From Bacillota bacterium (GTDB taxonomy: Bacteria; Bacillota; Clostridia; Christensenellales; CAG-138): a DNA stretch of 11,691 nt. Where the stretch lies: the NCBI GenBank assembly GCA_023458355.1, contig JAEWZS010000272.1:1-11691 (forward strand), written 5' to 3'. A program made the translations under genes and the position numbers. Shown in pieces: positions 1 to 5,898 of the stretch (position 1 is the first letter of the stretch; the number at the start of each line of letters is the position of its first letter). The notes under the pieces were generated by a model that saw only the letters and a list, made by a program, of their open reading frames with translations, was not told the origin of the DNA and did not search any database.

Positions 1-746
1 ATGACGGTGTGGATATTACCCCGGCGGATGTATTCCGCTATGTGGAACAGGACAAGAAAATTTGCAAGACGGCGGCTGTCAATGTATATGAATATCATAG
101 TTTATTTGAGCAATTATTAGAAACCTACGACGCCGTCATCCATATCAACATCAGCGCAGAATTTTCCTCCTGCCACCAGAACGCAGCGCTAGCCGCAAAG
201 AGCTTTAACAACGTGTACGTAGTGGACTCGCGAAACCTTTCAAGCGGCAGCGGGCATGTCGTATACTTAGCGGCACAGATGGCAAAGCAAAACCTTGAAG
301 CGCAGGAAATCGTAAAAAGGCTTGAAGACATCATCCCCCGCGTGGATGCAAGCTTTGTAATAGACAAGCTTGACTACTTATATAAGGGCGGCCGCTGCAC
401 AGGCCTTGAGGCGCTTGGTGCAAAGCTGTTCCAGCTTAAACCCTGCATCGAGGTACACAACGGAAAAATGACCGTTGGCAAAAAATACAAGGGGAGCTTT
501 GACCGCAGCCTTGAAAACTACGTAAAGGATAAGCTTAAGGATATCGACGATATCGATTTGACACGGGTATTCATCACCCATCCCGCCTGCGAGAAGGAAA
601 CGGTGGATAAGGTGCGAGAGCTCGTGAAAAGCCTTGCGGATTTTCAAGAAATCGTCGAGACCCGCGCGGGCTGCACGGTATCGAGCCACTGCGGACCGTA
701 CACGCTTGGTATACTGTTTATTCGTAAAACACCAAAGGCAATTTAA
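1..746 (+). CDS. DegV family fatty-acid-binding protein (5' truncated)
   Basis: This is the C-terminal part of a DegV/FakB-type protein, the family that binds a fatty acid and presents it to a FakA-like kinase. The reading frame is open to the left edge; the first full codons encode Asp-Gly before a GTG at 9, and that GTG is an internal Val in the motif DGVDITP, not a start. About 40 N-terminal residues of a normal 280-residue protein are missing. Visible family marks, numbered from the Val at 9: KTAAV (about 20-24), where relatives have TSQPS-like lipid-site residues; VVDSRNLSSGSG (70-81); GGRCTGLEALGAKLFQLKP (127-145); VGKKYKG (157-163); and the terminal HCGPYTLGILF. The VGKKYKG motif has Lys where many relatives carry Arg, which may be normal variation. 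It faces the minus-strand ATPase gene convergently and shares the terminator at 753-788. Family confidence is high; the ligand is unknown. Confidence 0.9.
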   Translation, partial: DGVDITPADVFRYVEQDKKICKTAAVNVYEYHSLFEQLLETYDAVIHINISAEFSSCHQNAALAAKSFNNVYVVDSRNLSSGSGHVVYLAAQMAKQNLEAQEIVKRLEDIIPRVDASFVIDKLDYLYKGGRCTGLEALGAKLFQLKPCIEVHNGKMTVGKKYKGSFDRSLENYVKDKLKDIDDIDLTRVFITHPACEKETVDKVRELVKSLADFQEIVETRAGCTVSSHCGPYTLGILFIRKTPKAI

Positions 747-752
747 GCAATA

Positions 753-788
753 AAAATTCGCCCGCGTGAGCTCATGCGGGCGAATTTT
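753..788. terminator. Bidirectional intrinsic terminator between degV and the ABC ATPase gene
   Basis: A perfect 13-bp stem (753-765 with 776-788) encloses a 10-base spacer that can itself pair further, leaving a tiny loop. The GC core CGCCCGC/GCGGGCG is flanked by A-runs on the left and T-runs on the right, so a U-tract forms in either direction. It begins 7 bases after the degV stop and lies 15 bases past the stop of the convergent ABC gene, exactly where a shared terminator is expected. Confidence 0.85.
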
Positions 789-802
789 CAATTTAAACGG
801 TT

Positions 803-1918
803 TTAGTACAACAGGTTTTTGCCTGTTTCCTTATCGAAAATATGAATATACTCAGGCGCTGCGGTAAAGTCGATGTATTCCGCTTTACTTGCACCGGGGT
901 TTTTATAGAGTTCGGTGGTGAGTACGCGCAATACCACATCCTTATTCGCTGCTACAACGTGCACATAAACCTCGCTGCCCATCATTTCGGATACGTCCAC
1001 GCGCGCATGCACGGTATTTTTACTACTTTGCTGTGCGATTTGGATGTGCTCGGGGCGGATACCCGCTGAGATTTCGCATTCCTTGGCGCCTTTGTCGCGA
1101 AGGATTCTCTGCGCTTCTTCGCTTAAATCCATCTCGGCGTCTTCAATCTTCACGCTGTATTTGCCTGACGATAGAATAAGCTGTGCATCAAAGAAGTTCA
1201 TCTGCGGGGTTCCGATGAAGCCGGCCACAAAAAGGTTGGAAGGCTTATTGAACACCTCGTGCGGGGTGCCGATTTGCTGCACGAAGCCATCCTTCATAAC
1301 GACAATGCGGTCGCCTAATGTCATTGCCTCGGTCTGGTCGTGCGTTACATAGATGAAAGTGGTGTCGATACGCGTGCGGAGCTTAATAATTTCGGCGCGC
1401 ATTTGATTTCTGAGCTTTGCATCGAGGTTAGAAAGCGGCTCGTCCATTAAGAATACCTGCGGCTCTCGCACGATGGCGCGGCCGATGGCGACGCGCTGAC
1501 GCTGTCCGCCGGAAAGCGCCTTCGGCCTGCGGTTCAAATACTCGGTGATGCCCAATATTTCTGCGGCATCCTTAACCTTCTTGTCGATCTCCGCCTTGGG
1601 AACCTTCCTGAGTTTAAGCGCGAATGCCATGTTCTCATACACCGACATATGAGGGTAGAGCGCGTAGTTTTGGAATACCATCGCGATATCCCTGTCCTTG
1701 GGTGCAACGTCGTTGACGAGCTTATCTCCGATATACAGCTCGCCCTCAGTGATCTCCTCAAGACCGGCTACCATGCGCAGCGTTGTGGATTTTCCACAGC
1801 CTGAAGGGCCGACGAGCACCACAAATTCTTTGTCGGCAATTTCAAGATTGAAATCTTCGACAGCCACCACATTTTTGTCATAGACCTTTTTGAGGTTCTT
1901 CATGGTTACATTTGCCAT
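803..1918 (-). CDS. ABC transporter ATP-binding protein, MsmX/UgpC type
   Basis: This is a cytoplasmic ATPase of carbohydrate (CUT1) importers, which powers uptake through membrane permeases encoded elsewhere. At 371 residues it has the family's usual length. Motifs in order: Walker A GPSGCGKST (37-45), Q-loop Gln83 in VFQNYALYPHMS, signature LSGGQRQR (135-142), Walker B VFLMDEP (155-161), D-loop SNLD (163-166), switch His193 in YVTHDQTEA, then a C-terminal TOBE/MOP-like regulatory domain (about 235-371) with IRPEH. No permease or sugar-binding gene is adjacent. This fits the multi-client role known for Bacillus subtilis MsmX, though its clients here are unknown. The ATG at 1918 gives the canonical N-terminus, but unlike most of its neighbours it has no GGAGG within 15 bases. 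The nearest GGAG lies about 26 bases upstream, in the loop of a hairpin. The leader is the structured segment described separately. Confidence 0.95.
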   Translation of the reverse strand: MANVTMKNLKKVYDKNVVAVEDFNLEIADKEFVVLVGPSGCGKSTTLRMVAGLEEITEGELYIGDKLVNDVAPKDRDIAMVFQNYALYPHMSVYENMAFALKLRKVPKAEIDKKVKDAAEILGITEYLNRRPKALSGGQRQRVAIGRAIVREPQVFLMDEPLSNLDAKLRNQMRAEIIKLRTRIDTTFIYVTHDQTEAMTLGDRIVVMKDGFVQQIGTPHEVFNKPSNLFVAGFIGTPQMNFFDAQLILSSGKYSVKIEDAEMDLSEEAQRILRDKGAKECEISAGIRPEHIQIAQQSSKNTVHARVDVSEMMGSEVYVHVVAANKDVVLRVLTTELYKNPGASKAEYIDFTAAPEYIHIFDKETGKNLLY

Positions 1919-1934
1919 GAATGACGGCTTTGAC

Positions 1935-2116
1935 GGACCGCGCCTCCGCGCTGTCCTCTCGGGCTACCCATAAATAGGATACAACCCTTTACGGCAGGTC
2001 TCCACACTGCCGCACCGCAAGCCGAAGCGGGGTGATTGCCTCCTTTTTGTTGGCCCGCGGTCGCTATTTTGTGGAGTAGCGGCGCAGCGCCTTATTTCTT
2101 TGGGTTTACACCCAAA
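1935..2116 (-). ncRNA. Candidate structured RNA or long 5' leader with complementary hairpin loops (family unknown)
   Basis: This stretch is gene-free, GC-rich and dense in hairpins. Coordinates are on the plus strand. TTTGGG/CCCAAA: 2099-2104 with 2111-2116. CGCTA/TAGCG: 2062-2066 with 2077-2081. A hairpin at about 2014-2034 reads on the minus strand as CACC...GGTG around a cUUCGg tetraloop. CGGCAG/CTGCCG: 1992-1997 with 2007-2012. A last hairpin, 1935-1956, has two 4-bp helices around one A/G mismatch and a GGAG loop. The loop base run CTCCACA (2000-2006) is a perfect reverse complement of TGTGGAG (2070-2076) in another loop, so a 7-bp loop-loop contact is possible. The UUCG tetraloop and the A/G mismatch favour the minus strand, which would make it the leader of the ATPase gene or a separate RNA ending before it. 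I could not match it to T-box, TPP, SAM, cobalamin, c-di-GMP, tmRNA, SRP or RNase P signatures. A raiA-type RNA is one possibility I cannot test here. Confidence 0.45.
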
Positions 2117-2190
2117 TCAAATACATTTTATTAGGATATATCACAATAAGTATATACGTTTTTTATCTGATACGCCATACACAATATTGC
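2117..2190 (-). promoter_or_regulatory. AT-rich probable promoter zone for the structured RNA/ATPase transcript
   Basis: Just downstream (in the minus-strand sense) of the ABC-2 operon terminator, this AT-rich run carries TATACT (plus-strand 2149-2154), a 5-of-6 match to the -10 consensus. No convincing -35 box lies at 16-18 bases. The position, between a terminator and a structured transcript, is the main reason for calling it. Together with 1919-2116 and 2192-2282 it accounts for the 364-base stretch without a gene. Confidence 0.3.
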
Positions 2191-2191
2191 G

Positions 2192-2212
2192 AAAAATAAG
2201 CAATCCTTGCTT
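2192..2212 (-). terminator. Probable terminator of the ABC-2 exporter operon
   Basis: On the minus strand an AAGCAA/TTGCTT stem (plus 2198-2203 with 2207-2212) closes a 3-base loop and is followed by ATTTTT. It lies about 70 bases beyond the stop of the last permease gene. A second, weaker stem AATCC/GGATT is at about 2225-2238. The stem is short and AT-rich, so efficiency may be modest. Confidence 0.45.
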
Positions 2213-2282
2213 TTGTTCGTTCAAAATCCGGAGGGATTGTCAAGAGGCGCATACGCAGTTTAGCAACAATCGTCCTGCTCCG

Positions 2283-3059
2283 TTAGGAGCCCGTAGACTT
2301 ATAGAATTTTAACCCAATCCTCCAAAGTGCATAACAAGGGAGTAAAAACAAGAGCGATACGAGCGGAAGGAACATATAAAGCACATTGTCGGTTTGCCCC
2401 ACAAGGTACAAAAACGGATAATACTGAAACAGCGCCAGCGGCACCACAAACGTGAGGAATTTCAATACACCTTTGCCATAGACGGAGAACGGGTATGCAC
2501 CAAACTCCCTTCCGCCATCTGTTAGTATGTTCATAAATTCAAGCCCTTCCGTCGTGAAAAAGCATAGCGCTGCATAGATGACAAAAAGGCCGGAGAAGAC
2601 GAGCGCACCGCAGACAATCATCAAAACCAGGGTCAGCACTTTATCCAGACTCCAAATAACCCCACTTGCAGGTATGGCATATAGGAGCACCCCGACCGCC
2701 TGTATAAGCCTGCCCATACGTGAAAGCTCGAGGCGCGATGCGAGCACTTGGAACACTTCATTACGCGGCCGCACCAATATGCGGTCAAACTCGCCGTTAC
2801 CTATCATGCGAGAAAATGTGTCAAACCCTCGCGCAAAACATTCCGCAAGCGAAAACGCCATCAGTACTGCAGCAAAGCACAACAATACCTCCGAAAAGGT
2901 AAAACCCTCTACAAAACGGAACCTCTCAAACATAAAATACATGCCTAAGAATGTTGAGAACGAAACAAGGAACTGCCCAAGCACGGTCAGAAAAAACGAG
3001 GTCTTATATTGCATTTGACTCTTTAAATGCAGGGAAAGATACGTTATATAAAGCTTCAT
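2283..3059 (-). CDS. ABC-2 type permease subunit (COG3694-like)
   Basis: This is an integral membrane subunit of an ABC-2 exporter, 258 residues with about six hydrophobic segments (near 22-44, 55-75, 116-134, 140-172, 200-222 and 228-248). The loop GEFDRILVRPRNEVFQVLASR-like (about residues 88-107) is a hallmark of the DUF990/COG3694 permeases: relatives have GELDR.LLRP at this place. The ATG at 3059 follows the stop of the partner permease by one base. Its AGGAGG ribosome site (3065-3070) sits inside the last codons of that gene, 5 bases from the start, so the two are probably translationally coupled. With the two upstream genes it forms the usual ATPase-permease-permease set. The transported substrate cannot be told from sequence. 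It is the last gene of the operon. Confidence 0.85.
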   Translation of the reverse strand: MKLYITYLSLHLKSQMQYKTSFFLTVLGQFLVSFSTFLGMYFMFERFRFVEGFTFSEVLLCFAAVLMAFSLAECFARGFDTFSRMIGNGEFDRILVRPRNEVFQVLASRLELSRMGRLIQAVGVLLYAIPASGVIWSLDKVLTLVLMIVCGALVFSGLFVIYAALCFFTTEGLEFMNILTDGGREFGAYPFSVYGKGVLKFLTFVVPLALFQYYPFLYLVGQTDNVLYMFLPLVSLLFLLPCYALWRIGLKFYKSTGS

Positions 3060-3060
3060 T

Positions 3061-3864
3061 TTAACCTCCTTGCACGACCGTTTTTTTGAGGGCCGCCTTT
3101 ATAAAAAGCCTGCCTAACAGCACGAGTGCTATAAGCCAAAAAAGCTGCAACGCTGCCTTATAAAGGAGCTCAGTACCTGCAATACTCCCGCTGTACACAA
3201 GCAGCGGTAGGTTTTGCATGGAAGCAAACGGAGTAAGTTCGAGTATTTTGCGCAATCCGTCGGGTAAAAAAGGTAGCGGAATGATGCCGCCCGCCAAAAA
3301 ATCCGCCATGGATACGGCGACAATGCGTACACCCATAGGGTTTAGCGTATAAAGTGTAGCGATGTATATGAGCATGCAGTAAGCAACTACCACGAGGTAC
3401 CCCAAAATCGATGTTATAAGAAACCATAAAAACGCATGAAGACTATGCGGCAGTACAAGCCCGTAAGGCGCTTTCAAGAACGCCGCAACAAGGAGAATGG
3501 GCATGCATCGAAGCACCGCTCTTGAAAGCCGAACCGCTGCGTTTTTCACAAACCAAACCCCGTACAAATCGAGCGGGCGGGCGAGCTCGTAAGCGACATG
3601 CCCCTCGCGGATGCTCGCAAAGATATCCTCGTCCAAAAACCATGCCATAAACAGTGCCAGAAACGCCTGCTGCAGCCATATATAACTTGAGAGCGCTTGA
3701 AATTCCATAGGAAATGCAGTGCTGTTTGCCTTATAAAACGCCGAAAACATGAGTATTGTCATAAAACCCCACGCAAACTGCGTGGCTACACCCGCGAGTG
3801 CCGCCGCACGGTATTGAAGACCGTGGAGGAAACGAATACGGAACAGTGCAAGGTAGCTTTTCAT
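3061..3864 (-). CDS. ABC-2 type permease subunit (COG4587-like)
   Basis: This is the second membrane subunit of the exporter, 267 residues with about six hydrophobic segments. The sequence REGHVAYELARPLDLY (about residues 86-101) in a cytoplasmic loop matches the 'G.IAYEL.RP.D' motif of COG4587 permeases, which pair with COG3694 partners. The ATG at 3862-3864 overlaps the TGA of the ATPase gene as ATGA, and AGGAG lies 8 bases upstream (3873-3877). The pair is expected to form a heterodimeric channel driven by the ATPase encoded just upstream. Many short open frames on other strands across this gene are shadows. Family call is firm; substrate unknown. Confidence 0.85.
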   Translation of the reverse strand: MKSYLALFRIRFLHGLQYRAAALAGVATQFAWGFMTILMFSAFYKANSTAFPMEFQALSSYIWLQQAFLALFMAWFLDEDIFASIREGHVAYELARPLDLYGVWFVKNAAVRLSRAVLRCMPILLVAAFLKAPYGLVLPHSLHAFLWFLITSILGYLVVVAYCMLIYIATLYTLNPMGVRIVAVSMADFLAGGIIPLPFLPDGLRKILELTPFASMQNLPLLVYSGSIAGTELLYKAALQLFWLIALVLLGRLFIKAALKKTVVQGG

Positions 3865-4835
3865 ATGGAAAACTCCTCGTAGAGCGATACTACCATATCC
3901 TCGGCACTTGCGCCGGAAACGGAAAGATCGGTTACGTCCGCATTTTTCGTAAGTGCTCCGATCGCGTCTGATACGGAAATAAGACGCGTATCCACCGTAA
4001 ACACCGCGCGGCCGTCCATGTGTTCCTGCATGGTTACACCCGGGATCGGGGCAAATTCTACGTTTGAACAGGCGAGTGTTACGGTCTTAAAAGGAGAATT
4101 TCTTGTTTTAAGTTCCGTCAGCGAGCCGTCGAGGAGAATTTTGCCTTTGCCGATGAGAAGGATGCGCTCGGTAAGTGCCTCAATATCCTGCATATCGTGG
4201 GTGGTCAAAACGACCGTGGTCTTCTTTTCGCGGTTGACGCGTTTGATAAAGCTGCGCACGGCAATCTTAGATACCGCGTCGAGACCAATGGTCGGCTCAT
4301 CCAAAAACAAAATTTTCGGCTCATGCAAAAGCGATGCCGCAAGCTCACAGCGCATTCTTTGGCCGAGCGAAAGCTGTCGCGCGGGCGTTTTTATAAGCTC
4401 TTTCAGATCCAGCAGCTCCGTTAGCTCATCTTTGTTCTTTTTATAGACAGCGGGTGTAACGCGGTAAATATCGCGGATAAGCTCAAACGAGTCGATGACC
4501 GGCACATCCCACCAAAGCTGCGTTCGCTGTCCGAACACCACGCCTATGTTCTTAACATGCTCCTTCCTTTCCTTCCACGGCGTCCTACCGTCGATTATGC
4601 AAGAGCCGCTGTCGGGTGTTAAAATGCCGCATAGTATTTTAATGGTACTGCTCTTCCCCGCGCCATTTGGACCGATGTACCCAACCATTTCTCCATCGCC
4701 GATAAAAAAAGATACATCGTCGAGTGCGTGAATTTGCGTATGTTCGCGCTTAAAAAGCGCTTTTGTAGCCGCCTTGAGCCCGCCCATACGCTTTGCTACA
4801 CGGAATGTTTTTGTGATGTGCTTCAGTTCAATCAT
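3861..4835 (-). CDS. ABC-2 exporter ATP-binding protein (COG4586-like)
   Basis: This is the cytoplasmic ATPase of the exporter, 324 residues from the chosen start. Motifs: Walker A GPNGAGKSS (55-63), Q-loop Gln103 in VFGQRTQLWWD, signature LSLGQR (155-160), Walker B ILFLDEP (175-181), switch His213 in TTHD. The long N-terminal insert before Walker A (about residues 14-36) and the GQRTQLWWDVP stretch are typical of COG4586 ATPases that pair with the two permease types encoded next. The frame stays open to a TTG at 4865, but the ATG at 4835 begins the conserved MIELKHITKTF and is preceded by AGGAGG, so I take that start. First gene of a three-gene operon with a 4-base overlap to the next. Possible roles are export of a lipid, peptide or drug; nothing in the sequence decides. 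Confidence 0.9.
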   Translation of the reverse strand: MIELKHITKTFRVAKRMGGLKAATKALFKREHTQIHALDDVSFFIGDGEMVGYIGPNGAGKSSTIKILCGILTPDSGSCIIDGRTPWKERKEHVKNIGVVFGQRTQLWWDVPVIDSFELIRDIYRVTPAVYKKNKDELTELLDLKELIKTPARQLSLGQRMRCELAASLLHEPKILFLDEPTIGLDAVSKIAVRSFIKRVNREKKTTVVLTTHDMQDIEALTERILLIGKGKILLDGSLTELKTRNSPFKTVTLACSNVEFAPIPGVTMQEHMDGRAVFTVDTRLISVSDAIGALTKNADVTDLSVSGASAEDMVVSLYEEFSI

Positions 4836-4840
4836 AGGTG

Positions 4841-4846
4841 CCTCCT
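4841..4846 (-). promoter_or_regulatory. Ribosome binding site that fixes the exporter ATPase start
   Basis: AGGAGG on the minus strand lies 5 bases before the ATG at 4835. It argues against the longer reading from the TTG at 4865, which would place this site inside the coding region. Confidence 0.85.
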
Positions 4847-4864
4847 CGTATAATTGGGCAAGCA

Positions 4865-4890
4865 AAATACGGGGCGGTTTTCACCGTCCC
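4865..4890 (-). promoter_or_regulatory. GAAA-capped hairpin in the exporter operon leader (possible attenuator)
   Basis: On the minus strand the stem GGGACGGT/ACCGCCCC (plus 4883-4890 with 4871-4878) has seven pairs and one A/C mismatch, closes on a GAAA loop and is followed by GTATTTTG. It stands about 35 bases before the ATPase start codon. It could be a weak terminator or attenuator of the exporter operon, or a second terminator for transcripts from the right. The T-run is poor, so the role is uncertain. Confidence 0.3.
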
Positions 4891-4922
4891 TAAACTATCT
4901 AAAAGTAACTCTAATATAAATC

Positions 4923-5145
4923 GTAGGGGCTGTCGCATTAAGCATCTTCAATGCATTATGCAAGGATGTTTCGCCTACGGCGAAACCCCGGGGTTCTAAA
5001 AAGGCGTCACAGGCGCCTTTTTTGCCCCTTTGGGGCACCGAACCCGCTGTCACGCTAAGTGCATTTGAATGTATATACGTTGTATGCACTTAACGTGACA
5101 GCCCCGTGCAAGGGAACCGCGGGCCGATATAGAATCGGCCCCTAC
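4923..5145. repeat. Palindrome-rich MITE-like intergenic element
   Basis: Outer inverted ends are GTAGGGGC (4923-4930) and GCCCCTAC (5138-5145). Inside, 4926-4942 matches the reverse complement of 5089-5105 at 15 of 17 bases. A third related copy at 5046-5064 pairs with 5084-5102 at 18 of 19 positions to make a long hairpin. Further palindromes: 4935-4945/4951-4961 (9 of 11), TTTCGCC/GGCGAAA at 4969-4985, GGGTTC/GAACCC at 4991-4996/5040-5045, GCCCC/GGGGC at 5024-5036, and GGGCCGAT/ATCGGCCC at 5121-5141. Nearly the whole 223 bases can fold, and there is no coding frame worth calling. GTAGGGGC-ended palindromes are, as far as I recall, common in Clostridia intergenic regions, but no second copy occurs in this window and no clear target-site duplication is visible. 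It accounts for most of the 331 bases between the ABC ATPase and the rubredoxin gene. Confidence 0.6.
4998..5023. terminator. Bidirectional terminator hairpin inside the palindromic element
   Basis: A 9-bp stem AAAAAGGCG (4998-5006) with CGCCTTTTT (5014-5022) closes a 7-base loop. T-runs form on both strands. On the minus strand it is the first good terminator past the rubredoxin gene stop, about 150 bases downstream of it, and would separate that transcript from the exporter operon. Confidence 0.65.
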
Positions 5146-5166
5146 ATGTACTTAATATGTTATAGG

Positions 5167-5832
5167 TTACGCCTCGACCTTTTCAAACATATCCTTTGCT
5201 GCACCGCAGAGCGGGCAGACATAATCGTCGGGCAGCTCTTCAAAAGGAATTTCCCCGTCATATTCATAGCCGCACAAGGTGCAGCGCCAAACCGCCTTTT
5301 TTTCCGCAGGTTTTTGAGAGGGCTTGTCCTCTGCGATGTAGGTGGAGGCGTTTTTCGGGGTCTTACCCTTAATGACCTTATGGTAATAGACATAGGTCAT
5401 GGGTATCTCGTCGAGCATCATGTCCCCGTCCAGTACCTCACCTAAAAACACGGTATGGGTGGGTGCTTCCATCGTGGAAATGACCTTGCAGACAAGGTAG
5501 CCGCAGCAGCTTTTCAAAACCGGCATGTCCAGTTTTTTCACATAGTTGATTCCCGCAAACTTATCCGTGTCTCGGCCGGTTCGGAAGCCGAACCTGCCGA
5601 TCACGGCAGGTTCGCATTGCTCCGAGAGTATGGAAACGGAAAACATGCCGCTTAAACGTATGCATTCGTTGGTGTAGTTATCGTGATTGATGCTTATTGC
5701 TATGGTCGCCGGCGTTGAGGTAATCTGCATGACGCTGTTGACGATACAGCCCGTGGAGCGGTTGTTTTTTTCATCATGCGTACCGACAACGTACAGTCCG
5801 TAGGATATATTGCGAAATACGTTGGTATTCAT
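5167..5832 (-). CDS. hrb: Flavin reductase-rubredoxin fusion (high-molecular-weight rubredoxin)
   Basis: This is a 221-residue cytoplasmic redox protein made of an FMN-binding flavin-reductase-like domain (about 1-155), a linker, and a C-terminal rubredoxin (about 180-221). The rubredoxin iron ligands are all present: CTLCGY (Cys184, Cys187) and CPLCG (Cys206, Cys209). This arrangement is that of Hrb from Moorella thermoacetica, which passes NAD(P)H electrons to the flavodiiron protein FprA for reduction of NO or O2. That partner is not in this window, so the electron acceptor here is inferred. GGAGG (5841-5845) sits 8 bases before the ATG. A probable extended -10 box lies just upstream. No strong terminator separates it from the transglutaminase gene before it, so some readthrough from that unit is possible. 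Confidence 0.9.
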   Translation of the reverse strand: MNTNVFRNISYGLYVVGTHDEKNNRSTGCIVNSVMQITSTPATIAISINHDNYTNECIRLSGMFSVSILSEQCEPAVIGRFGFRTGRDTDKFAGINYVKKLDMPVLKSCCGYLVCKVISTMEAPTHTVFLGEVLDGDMMLDEIPMTYVYYHKVIKGKTPKNASTYIAEDKPSQKPAEKKAVWRCTLCGYEYDGEIPFEELPDDYVCPLCGAAKDMFEKVEA

Positions 5833-5865
5833 TCGATTAACCTCCGCATGTTATTCATCAAACCC

Positions 5866-5874
5866 ATTTTAACA
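5866..5874 (-). promoter_or_regulatory. Possible extended -10 promoter for hrb
   Basis: On the minus strand TGTTAAAAT gives a TGn extension followed by TAAAAT, a 5-of-6 match to the -10 consensus. It would start a transcript about 25-30 bases before the hrb ATG. No -35 box is convincing. Confidence 0.35.
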
Positions 5875-5898
5875 TATTTTTACAAAAGGTGCGTACAT

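Noticed and set aside
1977..1990. GGGTTGTATCC on the minus strand, resembling a tRNA T-arm
   Set aside because: The stem is only about three pairs with a mismatch, and no acceptor, D or anticodon arms surround it. No tRNA can be folded here.
2081..2100. Plus-strand terminator GGCG-CAG-CGCC followed by a T-rich run, implying a plus-strand RNA
   Set aside because: The stem has only four pairs and the T-run is interrupted. The UUCG tetraloop and A/G mismatch fit the minus strand better. Not excluded, but less likely.
2238..2243. TTGACA on the minus strand as a -35 box
   Set aside because: No -10-like hexamer lies 16-18 bases downstream, and the position is before the probable terminator at 2192-2212.
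2100..2312. 70-residue plus-strand open frame in the spacer after the ABC-2 operon
   Set aside because: It has no ribosome site, no recognisable motif, low-complexity AT-driven composition, and overlaps the likely minus-strand terminator and promoter zone.
4836..4865. Longer N-terminus of the exporter ATPase from a TTG at 4865
   Set aside because: The AGGAGG site at 4841-4846 would lie inside the coding sequence. It is ideally placed for the ATG at 4835, where family homology starts.
4895..5089. 64-residue minus-strand open frame within the palindromic element
   Set aside because: The sequence is fully explained by nested inverted repeats, and there is no ribosome site or protein-like pattern.
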